From: Cetobacterium sp. UBA6069
GTDB taxonomy: Bacteria > Fusobacteriota > Fusobacteriia > Fusobacteriales > Fusobacteriaceae
Length of the DNA stretch: 28,338 bases
Direction of reading: 5' to 3'
Assembly (NCBI GenBank): GCA_002428805.1
Contig: DIXX01000016.1
Coordinates: 1,232-29,569, forward strand
Part shown: positions 1-10,519 of the stretch, one piece after another
Layout of the letters: each line of letters starts with the position of its first letter
Position numbering within the stretch: position 1 is the stretch's first letter
Translations under genes and position numbers: made by a program
The notes under the pieces: generated by a model
What the model saw: the letters and a program-made list of their open reading frames with translations, nothing else
Databases searched by the model: none
Told to the model about the DNA's origin: nothing

Positions 1-1466
1 TTCTTTAATAAGTCGTTTCCTGAAGATCCTAAAAGTTCTAACTCTTCTCTATCAGACTTTTCAGTTATATACTCAGCTTTCGTACCAATTCCTAATCTTA
101 AATTTTTCGTCAATCCTTTACCTATATTAAGTTTAACTCCATATGTATCTGTTTCATTGAACAATAAGCTATCGCTATTCTCATATTCATTTTTATAAAG
201 ACTCCATCCCCAAGAGATTCTGTCTGTATCTCTTATCCATGGATCAGAGAAGTTAATCGAGAAGCTTGTATAGTTTTCATCTGATTTTTCAAATGTTACA
301 CCTAGCTCTTGTCCTTTACCTTTCCAGTTCATATCTTTCACTGATAACATTCCTAAGAATCCTATCTCAGAACCGTAAGATACTGCTCCTTGTAGTGTTG
401 CTGTTCTTTCCTCTTCTAAAAGAAGAACTAGCTCTGAGGCTTCTCCAGCTTTTTGCTTTGTTTCATACTTTACATTTTTAAAGTACCCTGTTCTCATTAA
501 ATTAGAAACTGTCTCGTTATACTCATTGATATTAAATACTTCACCTTCTTTAATTTCAATTTCTCTTTCAACTACATAATCTCTTGTTTTTAATAGTGTA
601 TCTGTTGCTTTTCTTCTTTCACCTTTTTGCTTTGTTACCATTTTAGTGAAATCTACTTTTCCTATTACACCTTCGTTTATGATAATCTCTAATTGGTTAG
701 TTCCGCTTAAATCGATATCCTCTATTTCCGCTAGAACATATCCATCCTCATTATATTTTTTTAATATCTTATCTCTAGCATCTCTTAAGTTATTTAAGTT
801 TAATACTTTTCCTGTTTCTATATTTACTAATTTCTTTAACTCTTCAGCTGTATATTTTGTATTTCCTGATATTTTTATTCCATTTATAATTGGATTTTCA
901 ATAACTGAATAAACTACAACCAATCCCTCAGGATATTGGTATACATCTGGTATTACCTCTCTGTACATACCTGTTTCTAAAAGTTCTCTCTGCCCTCTAA
1001 CTATTTTATTTTTAGAGAAATATCCTCCAGCTTTAATTGGAATTTTTTTAGCAACTTCTGATACAGGAACATTTACACTTCCTATTATTTCTAAACTTGA
1101 AACAACTAAAGATGTATCTACTCTTTCTCTTTCAGATGCAGGTAATATCCCTTGCTTTTCTAAAAGCTCTCTAGTTTCTCTTTTTTCTTTTACATCTACA
1201 ACTAGTTTTATTCCACCATCAAAAACTTGTGGATAAATTGCTAATTCGTCTATATAATCACTCTTCTTTATATTGTTGTAATCTTTTAATAATCCTTCTG
1301 TTGAGAATATTTGTCCTTTTTTTAGGCTCATCTTTTGTATTAAAACATCTTGAGGTATCTCATTTAAATTTCTAAACTCTACCCCTTTTACTAAATATTC
1401 TCCTTCAGCTCCAAACGAAACTATAGAAGCTATTAGTGATATTATTCCGATCAGGTGTTTTCTCAT
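1..1466 (-). CDS. bamA: BamA/Omp85 outer-membrane assembly factor, 3' part cut by window edge
   Basis: BamA inserts beta-barrel proteins into the outer membrane. An uninterrupted reading frame runs from ATG at 1466 to the window edge, about 488 codons. It opens with a signal peptide (MRKHLIGIISLIASIVSFGA), so the product is exported. Four POTRA-like units follow at about residues 24-90, 118-190, 191-263 and 264-350, each ending in a hydrophobic strand such as LEIIIN or LVLLLEEE. Barrel sequence begins near residue 352 with alternating strands (TLQGAVSYGS, WSLYKNEYEN). E. coli BamA has five POTRA domains; only four are visible here. A GGAGGG ribosome site lies nine bases before the ATG. The gene starts 22 bases after tamB and is the last visible gene of the ktrB-led run. 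About a third of the protein, most of the barrel, lies outside the window. The family is clear from layout; this is a hand translation without a database comparison. Confidence 0.9.
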   Translation of the reverse strand, partial: MRKHLIGIISLIASIVSFGAEGEYLVKGVEFRNLNEIPQDVLIQKMSLKKGQIFSTEGLLKDYNNIKKSDYIDELAIYPQVFDGGIKLVVDVKEKRETRELLEKQGILPASERERVDTSLVVSSLEIIGSVNVPVSEVAKKIPIKAGGYFSKNKIVRGQRELLETGMYREVIPDVYQYPEGLVVVYSVIENPIINGIKISGNTKYTAEELKKLVNIETGKVLNLNNLRDARDKILKKYNEDGYVLAEIEDIDLSGTNQLEIIINEGVIGKVDFTKMVTKQKGERRKATDTLLKTRDYVVEREIEIKEGEVFNINEYNETVSNLMRTGYFKNVKYETKQKAGEASELVLLLEEERTATLQGAVSYGSEIGFLGMLSVKDMNWKGKGQELGVTFEKSDENYTSFSINFSDPWIRDTDRISWGWSLYKNEYENSDSLLFNETDTYGVKLNIGKGLTKNLRLGIGTKAEYITEKSDREELELLGSSGNDLLK

Positions 1467-1488
1467 CCTAAATTGCCCTCCACTTTTT

Positions 1489-4400
1489 TTATTTAGAAAA
1501 AATATCTTTTATACTATTATATTTTCTTTCAAATTTAAAATCAACATAATAATTTAAATTTCCTTTTTTATCTTCATCTATCATATTTTCTTCATTTAAC
1601 TTAGATACTCCAACGCCGTAGGACCATCCCGATCTATATCTTCTTTCAACTTTGAAATCAAATTGATTAACCGAGTTTGAGACCTCATTTGATTGCTCAT
1701 CACTTTCGCTCTTTCCAAACTCGTATTTGCTACCATCGATTATTCCTAATTTCAATACCCAGAAATATTTATCTCTATATATAGGGTTTTCTGCTTCTAA
1801 ATAAGCTCCAAATCCAAATACGTTCGGATCTTGAGTTCTTGGATCATCTGAGTTCGCTAATACTTCTTGATTGAAAACATCAGAAACTATTCTAAATTTT
1901 GAAATATGAAATGTATCTTTTATTGTTTTAGATATAGGTCTTAATAGTGTACTTGATATCTGACTATCTATAAGAGTTTTAAACAATAGTGCTACTATAC
2001 TTTTATCACTCTCATCTCCCTCTCCATCAAATATATTCTTCAAGCTACTACTTTCACTTCCTTGATTAGTTAATATATTTAATCTTAAACTATTTAGCTC
2101 TCCTTGTAAAGAAATTTCTACATTTCCATTTGCAGTTAATGAAGAAATATCAAAAATTAAATTAGGATTAAAATTAGACAAAAATCCATTTTTTTTATCA
2201 GATAATAATAGTGCCCTCGTTACTCTAAAGTCTTCACTTCCTAAAACAAAGCTTCCCTTTTGAATTTCCAACTCTCCAAGTACAGATATTTTATCATTTT
2301 TTCCAACTAAATTAAATCGCCCCATTAGAACTCCTTGAACATCCTGAGCAAAAGTTGATATGTCTGGAATATTTATAATTATTCCATCTTTTATCATAAC
2401 TCCTACATTAAACTCTGGAGTTTCATCTAGTTTACTTCCTTTTATCTCAAAATCTTGTCCTAACCTTTTACTCTCACCTATTATTGCTCTTGTCTTATCT
2501 ATTATAAAGTTTAAAATAGTTAAAATCAAGCCCTTGTCTTCTTTTAAAATTCCAGTTATCTCTCCATCATTTACAATAATATTTCCAGATACCTTATTTT
2601 CTGAGTAACTTAGATTAGTTGATAAATCAATTTTGAAATAATCTTTTAATTCATATATCACATTTTTCAAAGTTAAATTAAATGCATAATCTAACTCTTT
2701 GTAAAATTCATCATCAGCTTTTATATCTTCAATAGATGGTAACTTTAAATATCCACTACCTTTTACTTCACCTTTATTTATCAATCCTGCTAAAGAGTTT
2801 ACAGTCAATCTCTCATTATCAATTTTTAAAACCATATTTAACTTTTTTAAATCAAGTAGTGTACTCGGTAAATTTGCATTAAAATCTATCAAATCTACAT
2901 AACCACTGTTTTCTCTTGAAATACTCGAAAGCCATACATCTACATTAGCAGTTCCACTTATATCTTTTATTGTTTCTTTAGGTAAAATTGCATTTAAAAA
3001 AGTTAAATCAATATTTTTTGAAAAAACATTGAGTTTATACTCTCCATGCTCTAAATTGTACTCTCCTTTTCCTTTTATTTCGTTATTTTCATAATATCCC
3101 AAAATTTCATTGATTTTTATTGCTCTTTTATTACCAGTCAAATCTAAAGAGATCTTATCAAAATCAATTCCCTTCAACTCATACTCACCATCAAAAAGTT
3201 TTAACGAATATTCTGGATCAACTATTTTTCCAATAACAACACTCTCTATTCCAATACTTCCGCTCATATCTTTTACATCTAACATTCCTGAAAAATCTTT
3301 TAAATTTAGACTTTGCTTTGGAATAGAAAAATCTATAGCATCCTCTATAAAATCTAATTCTCCTTTTGAAAATAACACTCTTTTACCTTCTAAATTAAAT
3401 ATATCTAAGCTATTTATTTTCATAACATTTACTAACTCATCTTTTTTATACGATAAATCTACTTTTAAATTTGGAATTGAAGAACCGTTTAAATAAGCTC
3501 GATCTACATTTATTCCTATTTCAGCTTCTATATTTCCATTTATTATTTTTCCATTTACTCTAGAAAGAACTCTATATTTTAGTGCTCTAAAATTATAGTA
3601 TCTTGATAAATTTTCTTCAAGAATATTTATAGAAAATTCCCCCTCTTTAGACTCTATATCATATCTAACATTTGCTAAACTTTGATTTATCTTAAAGTTG
3701 TTCAAAGATATTAAACTCTCTTCATATCTAATATCTCCACTCAACACTACAAGAGCTTTATTGGGTGTTTCTAAATACGCTTTATTTACTTTTGAAAGAG
3801 CTTTTAGATTATCAAATCCTCCTTTTATTTCTCCCTCAACATCCTCAAAAATAATATCAATAGCACTATTTTTTAATTCACTACTTCTTAATCCTGAAAC
3901 TTTATACTTTAAATCAATATATTTTTCTAAAGGGTCAAACTCTCCATCTATTTTGAAAAAACTATTTCTTACATCTGATATTTGTAACTTTCCATTTTGA
4001 TAGTTAGAAACTATTTTTATTCCCTCAAATTCAAAATTCTTATATCCTATTTTTCTAAGCTCTCCATCTATTGAAGCTTCTAATCCATCATTATTTACAA
4101 TTGAAATATTTGCATAGCTCTCTAATTGTAATTCTTCACTATTTAATTTGAAATCCTTAACTGTACCTCTTAAAATAAATTTATCTTTTTCTCCAGCTAT
4201 TTGTCCTATAAAATCTAAATTAGCTTTTAAAGACAGTTTTCCAAATAGATTTTCCTCTTCAAAATTTTTAGTATGAATTTTAAAATTATACTTTAAAGTT
4301 TCTCTATTTAATTTTCCCACAAATTGCAAAACTTTTTGATTTTGATTATTTATCATCGAAATCTCTTCAAAATCAATCTCTTTATTCTCTTCAGTTGCCT

Positions 4401-5823
4401 TTAATTCGAAAACATAATCACTTATCAAATCTTTTCCAATTAAATTCAAGTAATCTAAGTTCTGTTTTTCTAAATCATAGCTCAAAGCCAACTCTGATTT
4501 TTGATATATCTTTATTGCTTTCTCTGATTTTTGATACTCTCCATTAAAGTCTATAAAGTTTGATTTTATATCAAACTTTAAATTTTCTTCTCTTAAGTCT
4601 AAATCAGCACTATATGTAAAACTCTTTTTGTAATCAATCCCTTTAAATATAACATCTAATTCATTTCCTGATAAATTTAAAACTCCGTCTTTAAACTGGA
4701 CTTTACCGTTGATGTTATCAATTTCTACTCCTGCAGAAACTAGGGGAAAGGCACTATATAAAACCTCTGCTTTAAAACCTAAATCTTGTTTATATAATAA
4801 TCCCACATCCACACTTTTAAATTTCAAATCATCCAAAGGAAGATTTAGATCCCCCAATAACTTATAGCTTCTAGCTGTCGTATATGGTAAATCTTTAAAT
4901 TTAAAATTAACTTCTACACCCTTTTCTTCTGAATAAAAAACTTTAAATATACCAGGAGTACTATTTAAACTGTATTTAAAGTCAACATTAATTCCATTTT
5001 TACCAAAACTAATATCTCCATTAACCTCTTTTACAATATCTCTCAAGCTATCGTAAACAACTGTTCCATTATTTAAACTAGCATAACCTTTTAATCCACT
5101 ACTAGCTATAGTTAAATCCATATTAAATATTCCTGTTGCTCCGCTCAACTCCTTATCATCATATCCATACTGAATTAATTCGGGCTTAACCTCTATATCT
5201 TTTAAAACTATGTTCATATTTAATGGTTCATTTAAATTATCTAATCTATATTCGTAGATCTCTTTATCTTTATTTCCTTTAAACTCTAAATCTATCCCTT
5301 TTATTTTGTCAAATGCCACATATCCGTTTACAACATCTAACTCCTGCTTTATCTCTCTAGAGTATGTCATATCTCTAAAAACTAAAACTCCATCTTTTAC
5401 TCTTATTATATCGATTGGAACTGCTGCCCCTGCTTTGCTATCTGGATTTGGTTCTCCTCCACTTGAAAATGCATTAACTATATTCACATTCTCTGCTTTT
5501 CTTTCTATATGAACCCATGGATTTTCTACATTAATTTCTGTCAGTCTAAATTTCTTTAAAGATTCCTTGGAATACTTTATTATAATCTTAGGCGCTTTAA
5601 CCATAGTGTCATCACCTTTAGAGAGAACAACATCTCTTATATCAATCTCTCCAAACTTTGGAAATTTAATTTCTTGAGAAGATATTGTTGGGCCCAATGC
5701 AAGTTTTAATATAACTTCTACAACTTTTGGTAAATTATATTTTACCAACAACCCTCCACTCAAAAAAATAAAAAAAGGAAGAGCTATGAATATAATTTTT
5801 TTATACTTTTCAAAAATTTTCAT
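1489..5823 (-). CDS. tamB: TamB/DUF490 family inner-membrane-anchored envelope protein
   Basis: TamB-family proteins are long, groove-shaped beta-rich proteins that span the periplasm and help outer-membrane assembly or lipid transport. The 1444-residue product has one N-terminal membrane anchor (about residues 10-30, IIFIALPFFIFLSGG) and then over 1300 residues of repetitive beta-strand sequence with no further membrane segment. The last 350 residues resemble the conserved TamB C-terminal domain (EIQKGSFVLGSEDFRVTRAL; FNPNLIFDIS; LQGELNSLRLNI; SIVALLFKTLID). The length is close to E. coli TamB at about 1260 residues. A GGGAGGG site precedes the ATG. It sits 36 bases after rsmG and 22 before bamA. 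No tamA gene is between them, so the likely partner is BamA (inference). An AsmA-type relative is possible, but size and C-terminus favour TamB. Confidence 0.9.
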   Translation of the reverse strand: MKIFEKYKKIIFIALPFFIFLSGGLLVKYNLPKVVEVILKLALGPTISSQEIKFPKFGEIDIRDVVLSKGDDTMVKAPKIIIKYSKESLKKFRLTEINVENPWVHIERKAENVNIVNAFSSGGEPNPDSKAGAAVPIDIIRVKDGVLVFRDMTYSREIKQELDVVNGYVAFDKIKGIDLEFKGNKDKEIYEYRLDNLNEPLNMNIVLKDIEVKPELIQYGYDDKELSGATGIFNMDLTIASSGLKGYASLNNGTVVYDSLRDIVKEVNGDISFGKNGINVDFKYSLNSTPGIFKVFYSEEKGVEVNFKFKDLPYTTARSYKLLGDLNLPLDDLKFKSVDVGLLYKQDLGFKAEVLYSAFPLVSAGVEIDNINGKVQFKDGVLNLSGNELDVIFKGIDYKKSFTYSADLDLREENLKFDIKSNFIDFNGEYQKSEKAIKIYQKSELALSYDLEKQNLDYLNLIGKDLISDYVFELKATEENKEIDFEEISMINNQNQKVLQFVGKLNRETLKYNFKIHTKNFEEENLFGKLSLKANLDFIGQIAGEKDKFILRGTVKDFKLNSEELQLESYANISIVNNDGLEASIDGELRKIGYKNFEFEGIKIVSNYQNGKLQISDVRNSFFKIDGEFDPLEKYIDLKYKVSGLRSSELKNSAIDIIFEDVEGEIKGGFDNLKALSKVNKAYLETPNKALVVLSGDIRYEESLISLNNFKINQSLANVRYDIESKEGEFSINILEENLSRYYNFRALKYRVLSRVNGKIINGNIEAEIGINVDRAYLNGSSIPNLKVDLSYKKDELVNVMKINSLDIFNLEGKRVLFSKGELDFIEDAIDFSIPKQSLNLKDFSGMLDVKDMSGSIGIESVVIGKIVDPEYSLKLFDGEYELKGIDFDKISLDLTGNKRAIKINEILGYYENNEIKGKGEYNLEHGEYKLNVFSKNIDLTFLNAILPKETIKDISGTANVDVWLSSISRENSGYVDLIDFNANLPSTLLDLKKLNMVLKIDNERLTVNSLAGLINKGEVKGSGYLKLPSIEDIKADDEFYKELDYAFNLTLKNVIYELKDYFKIDLSTNLSYSENKVSGNIIVNDGEITGILKEDKGLILTILNFIIDKTRAIIGESKRLGQDFEIKGSKLDETPEFNVGVMIKDGIIINIPDISTFAQDVQGVLMGRFNLVGKNDKISVLGELEIQKGSFVLGSEDFRVTRALLLSDKKNGFLSNFNPNLIFDISSLTANGNVEISLQGELNSLRLNILTNQGSESSSLKNIFDGEGDESDKSIVALLFKTLIDSQISSTLLRPISKTIKDTFHISKFRIVSDVFNQEVLANSDDPRTQDPNVFGFGAYLEAENPIYRDKYFWVLKLGIIDGSKYEFGKSESDEQSNEVSNSVNQFDFKVERRYRSGWSYGVGVSKLNEENMIDEDKKGNLNYYVDFKFERKYNSIKDIFSK

Positions 5824-5859
5824 AGTTCTTCCCTCCCAGTTATATTTTATATTTGTATT

Positions 5860-6564
5860 TTATAAAGGTTTTTTTAGAGCTACTCCCGCTCTTCTTGGAT
5901 ATTTTTTATCTGTTGAAGTCTCTTTTAAAATTTCAACAACAAGTCTTTCATCACCATAATTTGGTAAATTATATTTGTGAACTGTAACTATTTTTGCTCC
6001 AAGAGTATCCAAAGCGTTTGTCGCTTCTCCCTCCTCTTCAGTTCCAACCATCTTTTGTGCTAAGAAATGACCTCCAACTTTTATAAATGGAATCATATAC
6101 TCTAAAATAACATTTAATTTATTTACCCCTCTGCAAAGACCAATATCAAAACTTTCTCTATTTTCATCATTTATATAATCTTCTGCTCTTGAATTAACAA
6201 CAGTTACATTATTTAAGTTTAGCATCTCTTTTACATTTTGTAAAAATGTTGTTTTCTTTCCTACAGAATCCATTAATACGAACTCTACATTTGGATTAAA
6301 TATCGCTAAAACCATACCTGGGAATCCAGCTCCTGTTCCTATATCAATAGCTTTTTTGCCTTGTTTTTCATCCAGCAAATTCTGAAGTAAAAGTGAGTCT
6401 AAAAAATGCTTTTCAATTGCATCTTTTGTATCTCTAATAGCTGTTAAATTTGTGTGTGTATTATATTCTACTAGGTACTCTAAATACTTTACTAAGTTAT
6501 TTACTTTCTCATCTGTATAATTTAATCCAATCTTTTTTATTCCATCAATTAAATACTCTCTCAT
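5860..6564 (-). CDS. rsmG: 16S rRNA (guanine527-N7)-methyltransferase RsmG
   Basis: RsmG methylates N7 of G527 in the 530 loop of 16S rRNA using S-adenosylmethionine. The 234-residue protein has the family length. It carries the HFLDSL motif (residues 53-58), the SAM-binding loop AIDIGTGAGFPG (72-83), and the acidic strand end VLMDSVGKKTTFL that follows it in the family. The ATG at 6564 directly abuts the TAG stop of mnmG, with no bases between. The likely ribosome site (AGAGGT) therefore lies inside the last codons of mnmG, suggesting translational coupling. The mnmG-rsmG pair is a very old neighbourhood in bacteria, often beside parAB near the replication origin; here tamB and bamA follow instead. 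Confidence 0.96.
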   Translation of the reverse strand: MREYLIDGIKKIGLNYTDEKVNNLVKYLEYLVEYNTHTNLTAIRDTKDAIEKHFLDSLLLQNLLDEKQGKKAIDIGTGAGFPGMVLAIFNPNVEFVLMDSVGKKTTFLQNVKEMLNLNNVTVVNSRAEDYINDENRESFDIGLCRGVNKLNVILEYMIPFIKVGGHFLAQKMVGTEEEGEATNALDTLGAKIVTVHKYNLPNYGDERLVVEILKETSTDKKYPRRAGVALKKPL

Positions 6565-8454
6565 CTATTTATTACCTCTCATTTTTAGATACATTAATAG
6601 AACTTGAATATCCGCAGGTGAAACTCCAGAAATTCTCGAAGCTTGACCGATATTGTATGGTCTAACTTGTTTCAATTTATCTTTAGCTTCTTTTGGCATA
6701 TTTTCTAAAGAATCATAATCCATATCTTCTGGAAGTTTCTTTGTTTCTAGTCCTTTATGCTTCTCTATCATTTTTAAAGACTTTTGAATATAACCAGAGT
6801 ATTTCACTTGAACTTCTACTTGATACTCTGTATCTTCGCAATACTCACCTAAATCAAACTTCTCTATCAATTCAGAGATATACTTTATATCTGAATAAGA
6901 TACTTCTGGTCTTCTTAATAATTCAATTAAAGTTATTCCAGATTTAACTTCAGGCTCATTTGCTTTTAATAGAACCTCATTTACTCTTGGATTACTACTT
7001 CCAACATGTTGCTTTTCTAATTTTTCAATTATCTCTGCTACATCTTTTTCTTTCTTTTGAACTCTCTTATACTCTTCATCTGAAACTAACCCAATTTCAT
7101 GACCTATTTTTGATAATCTTAAATCAGCATTATCCTCTCTTAAAACTAGTCTATATTCACTTCTTGCAGTAAACATTCTGTAAGGTTCGTTTGTTCCTTT
7201 TGATACTAAATCATCAATTAATGTTCCTATGTATGAGTCTGCTCTATCAAGTATTACTGGTTCTTTTCCAAATACTTTTCTAGTTGCATTTATTCCTGCT
7301 ACAAGTCCTTGAGCTCCTGCTTCTTCATATCCTGATGTACCATTAATTTGACCAGCTAAAAATAGATTCTCTACTTTTTTAGTTTCTAAAGTATACTTTA
7401 TCTCTTCTGGAATTATGTAATCGTATTCTATAGCATAAGCATATCTCATTATTTTTGCATTCTCTAATCCCTCAATACCTTTTAGCATTTGATACTGAAC
7501 ATCTGTTGGTAATGATGATGAGAATCCACTTATATATACCTCATTTGTATCATAACCCTCTTTTTCTAAGAATAGGTGATGTCTGTCTTTATCTGGATAT
7601 CTAAATACTTTATCCTCTATTGAAGGACAGTATCTTGGTCCTGTTCCTTGAATTGTTCCATTAAATAAAGGTGATCTATCTTTATTTGAAATAATTGTAT
7701 CGTGAACTTCCTTATTTGTAAATACCATATGACAAGGAATTTGTTTTCTCGTTAAAACTTCTTCATTCGTTGTTCTGCTTGAGAATTTTAAAACGCCTTC
7801 GTCTCCTGGTTGGATTTCAACTTTTGAATAATCAATTGTTCTTGCATCTATTCTTGGAGGTGTTCCTGTTTTAAATCTTCCTAGCTTTATTCCTAAATTA
7901 GCTAATGATACTGGTAACTCTTCTGATGATAATTCACCCATTCTTCCACCTTGGAATTGGTTCTCTCCAATATGAATAAGTCCTCTCATAAATGTTCCAG
8001 TTGCTATAACAACAGCTTTAGCTCTGTACTCAACACCCTCTTTTGTTTTTACTCCAATAACTTTGTTATTTTCTACAACTAACTCTGTTACCATTCCTTG
8101 AATAACATCTAAGTTATCTGTGTTTTCTAGAGTTTTTTTCATCTCTTTACTGTAATTTACTTTATCAGCCTGAGCTCTTAATGATCTCACTGCTGGTCCT
8201 TTTTTAGTATTTAAAACTCTTATTTGAATAAAAGTTTTATCTATATTTCTTCCCATCTCTCCACCTAGAGCGTCAACCTCTTTCACTAAATGTGATTTAG
8301 CTGGCCCTCCTAAAGATGGATTACAAGACATGTATCCTATATTATCTAACAGTATTGTAAATACTGCTGTTTTTGCACCCATTCTTGCAGCAGCTAACGC
8401 AGCTTCACAACCTGCATGCCCTGCACCTACAACTATAACATCAAAATTTTGCAT
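6565..8454 (-). CDS. mnmG: tRNA uridine-34 5-carboxymethylaminomethyl modification enzyme MnmG (GidA)
   Basis: MnmG is the FAD-dependent partner of the GTPase MnmE; together they install the (carboxymethyl)aminomethyl group on wobble uridine 34 of certain tRNAs. The 629-residue product matches the family's full length. Visible motifs are the FAD dinucleotide loop [12 protein letters not shown] (from residue 8), the signature [13 protein letters not shown] near residue 45, the second signature [17 protein letters not shown] near residue 365, and the helical C-terminal domain ending [21 protein letters not shown], which binds MnmE and tRNA in characterised homologues. A GGAG site precedes the ATG and overlaps the end of the ktrA reading frame region (15-base gap). 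mnmE is not in the window. Confidence 0.97.
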   Translation of the reverse strand: MQNFDVIVVGAGHAGCEAALAAARMGAKTAVFTILLDNIGYMSCNPSLGGPAKSHLVKEVDALGGEMGRNIDKTFIQIRVLNTKKGPAVRSLRAQADKVNYSKEMKKTLENTDNLDVIQGMVTELVVENNKVIGVKTKEGVEYRAKAVVIATGTFMRGLIHIGENQFQGGRMGELSSEELPVSLANLGIKLGRFKTGTPPRIDARTIDYSKVEIQPGDEGVLKFSSRTTNEEVLTRKQIPCHMVFTNKEVHDTIISNKDRSPLFNGTIQGTGPRYCPSIEDKVFRYPDKDRHHLFLEKEGYDTNEVYISGFSSSLPTDVQYQMLKGIEGLENAKIMRYAYAIEYDYIIPEEIKYTLETKKVENLFLAGQINGTSGYEEAGAQGLVAGINATRKVFGKEPVILDRADSYIGTLIDDLVSKGTNEPYRMFTARSEYRLVLREDNADLRLSKIGHEIGLVSDEEYKRVQKKEKDVAEIIEKLEKQHVGSSNPRVNEVLLKANEPEVKSGITLIELLRRPEVSYSDIKYISELIEKFDLGEYCEDTEYQVEVQVKYSGYIQKSLKMIEKHKGLETKKLPEDMDYDSLENMPKEAKDKLKQVRPYNIGQASRISGVSPADIQVLLMYLKMRGNK

Positions 8455-8469
8455 TTTTACTCCTCTCTA

Positions 8470-9126
8470 TTACTTTAAATTCTTTAATTCGTTAGCTGTT
8501 TTTGCGTCTGTTATCACAAGTAAAATATCTCCTTGCTCTATAACAGTGTCAGCTGATAAGTTTGGAATAAAACTTCTATTTCCTTTTTTTATTCCTACTA
8601 TATTTACATTATACCTTTTTCTTATATCTAATTCTATTAAAGTTTTATTCCAAAAACTTTCTGGTGATTTTATCTCTGCTAATAATAAATCTTTTGAGAA
8701 TCTAAAATGTTCTATCATATTTGGGTCCATCGCTGCTAAGGCTGTTCTTTTCCCCATATACTCCTCTGGATAAACCACCTGATTTGCACCTATTTTTTCT
8801 AAAACTCTTCCATGTCTTCTTGAAATTGCTTTTACTATAATTTTTTTTACTCCAAGCTCTTTCAAATTAAGTGTAACCATTATGCTCGGTTCAATAGCTC
8901 CTATACATACAAAAGCCACATCAAAACCTTCTAATCCGATATTTTTAAGCTCTTTATCATCTGTTGCATCTGCAACAACTGCATTTTCAACTATTCCACT
9001 ATTTACAGCTTCTTGTATTGTATCTTCAGATTCGTCTATTGCTAAAACCTCTTCATTTGATTTATATAAAGTTTCTGCAACACTTGATCCAAATCTTCCC
9101 ATACCAATTACTACATATTGCTTCAT
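8470..9126 (-). CDS. ktrA: Potassium uptake regulatory subunit, KtrA/TrkA type
   Basis: KtrA is the cytosolic ring-forming subunit that gates the KtrB potassium translocase in response to nucleotides. The 218-residue protein has one RCK unit. Its N-terminal Rossmann part has the nucleotide loop VIGMGRFGSS (residues 7-16) and the acidic strand end LAIDESED. Its C-terminal RCK_C part spans about residues 135-218 (ITDAKTANELKNL). The single-RCK length separates KtrA from the tandem-domain TrkA of E. coli (458 residues). GGAGGA lies just before the ATG. It follows ktrB by 12 bases, so the two subunits are made from one message. Confidence 0.94.
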   Translation of the reverse strand: MKQYVVIGMGRFGSSVAETLYKSNEEVLAIDESEDTIQEAVNSGIVENAVVADATDDKELKNIGLEGFDVAFVCIGAIEPSIMVTLNLKELGVKKIIVKAISRRHGRVLEKIGANQVVYPEEYMGKRTALAAMDPNMIEHFRFSKDLLLAEIKSPESFWNKTLIELDIRKRYNVNIVGIKKGNRSFIPNLSADTVIEQGDILLVITDAKTANELKNLK

Positions 9127-9138
9127 CTTTCCTCCATT

Positions 9139-10488
9139 TTAACCAACTAAAATATTTTCTTTTGGATATCTTAAATTTTGCTTAACCTTTTTCTCTCCTA
9201 AAGCTAGTGCAAAAGTCATAGGCCCTAATCTTCCTATAAACATCGTTATTATTATTAGTATTTTTGATAGTGCCCTTAAATCTGCTGTTATTCCCATAGA
9301 GAGTCCCGCCGTTCCAAATGCTGAAACAACCTCAAAAGCTATTTTTTCAAAGCTCATACTTGTTTCTATCGTCATTACCGCCATTGTTACTATAGAAACA
9401 TACATTATTGATATTACTAAAATTGCTAAAGCCCTATTTAAAATATCCCAGCTTATTCTTCTATTAAATACATTTATATTCTCTTTTCCTCCAATAACTC
9501 CCAATACATACAAAACAATTACACCTATTGTAGTTGTTTTTATTCCTCCACCTGTTGATCCTGGAGAAGCTCCTATGAACATAAGAATACAAAACATAAA
9601 TATTGTAGCTGGATTTAAAGTACCCATTGGAACTGTATTAAATCCTGCTGTTCTTGTTGTAACACTTTGGAAAAAAGAAGCTAAAATTTTATCAAACCAA
9701 CTTAAATTTCCTATAGTTGTAGGATTTTTATATTCCAATAAAAAGAATAAAATCATTCCAACAAACGTTAAAAACATCGAAACTAAAATAGCTACTTTTG
9801 AAGTCAAAGTAAATCTTTTTACATCTCTTCTCACTGCAATTAAAACAGAGTTTATTACAGAAAAACCTATTCCACCAAGTATAATTAAATATGCTATTGT
9901 CATATTCATTAAAACACTTCCTGCATAATTTTCTAAATTATTTGAGAAAAGTGCAAATCCAGCATTACAAAAAGCTGATATTGAATGAAATATTCCAAAA
10001 TATAAAGCTTTTGAAAATTCAAAAGTTTTTAAAAATTCCAATGTTAAAAAGAATGCTCCTATTCCTTCTATCAATAGTACGATTATAACTATTTTTTTTA
10101 TAAAATCTACTACTTCACCACTACTTTCAGCATTTCTTTCCTCTTTTATAAGCTCTCTATCCTTATAGCTCATTTTTTTTCCAATCAATAGAAAAAATAA
10201 AGATGAAAATGTCATTACTCCTAATCCTCCTAGTTGAATAAAAACTAGTAAAATAATTTGTCCTTCAAATGACAATACCTGACTGATATCTATTACAGAT
10301 AATCCTGTTACACAGATTGCTGAAGTTATCGTAAAGACTGCTGTTAAAAAACTTATCTTTTGCCCTTCTTGTAATGAAAATGGCATATATAGAAGTATAG
10401 AGCCAAATACAATTGCTGCAAAAAAACCTAGTATTAACTTTCTCGAAAGAGACAGTCGACCTATAGGGCTTAAAAGCTTGTTTATCAT
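9139..10488 (-). CDS. ktrB: Potassium-translocating subunit, KtrB/TrkH type
   Basis: KtrB is the membrane channel-like subunit of Ktr potassium uptake; many members are sodium-dependent. The 449-residue protein has the expected four-repeat design with the four selectivity-filter loops visible: CVTGLS near residue 59, CNAGF near 174, RTAGFN near 279 and GTAGLS near 392. Each keeps the filter glycine. The flexible gating loop of the third repeat is seen as GASPGSTGGGIKT (about 306-318), and the conserved arginine of the last repeat as IGRLGP (near 420). The length fits KtrB rather than TrkH. AGGAGG lies six to seven bases before the ATG. It is the first gene of the run, with a near-consensus promoter about 30 bases upstream. 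Confidence 0.94.
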   Translation of the reverse strand: MINKLLSPIGRLSLSRKLILGFFAAIVFGSILLYMPFSLQEGQKISFLTAVFTITSAICVTGLSVIDISQVLSFEGQIILLVFIQLGGLGVMTFSSLFFLLIGKKMSYKDRELIKEERNAESSGEVVDFIKKIVIIVLLIEGIGAFFLTLEFLKTFEFSKALYFGIFHSISAFCNAGFALFSNNLENYAGSVLMNMTIAYLIILGGIGFSVINSVLIAVRRDVKRFTLTSKVAILVSMFLTFVGMILFFLLEYKNPTTIGNLSWFDKILASFFQSVTTRTAGFNTVPMGTLNPATIFMFCILMFIGASPGSTGGGIKTTTIGVIVLYVLGVIGGKENINVFNRRISWDILNRALAILVISIMYVSIVTMAVMTIETSMSFEKIAFEVVSAFGTAGLSMGITADLRALSKILIIITMFIGRLGPMTFALALGEKKVKQNLRYPKENILVG

Positions 10489-10519
10489 TTTTTTCCTCCT
10501 ATGAAAAAATGCTTTTGAA

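Noticed and set aside
3110..3496. 128-codon plus-strand frame inside tamB
   Set aside because: Antisense shadow of the repetitive beta-strand coding of tamB; Ser/Phe/Ile-rich composition only.
8330..8773. 147-codon plus-strand frame overlapping mnmG and ktrA
   Set aside because: It lies antisense across two clearly recognised genes, has low-complexity composition typical of a reverse-strand shadow and has no ribosome site.
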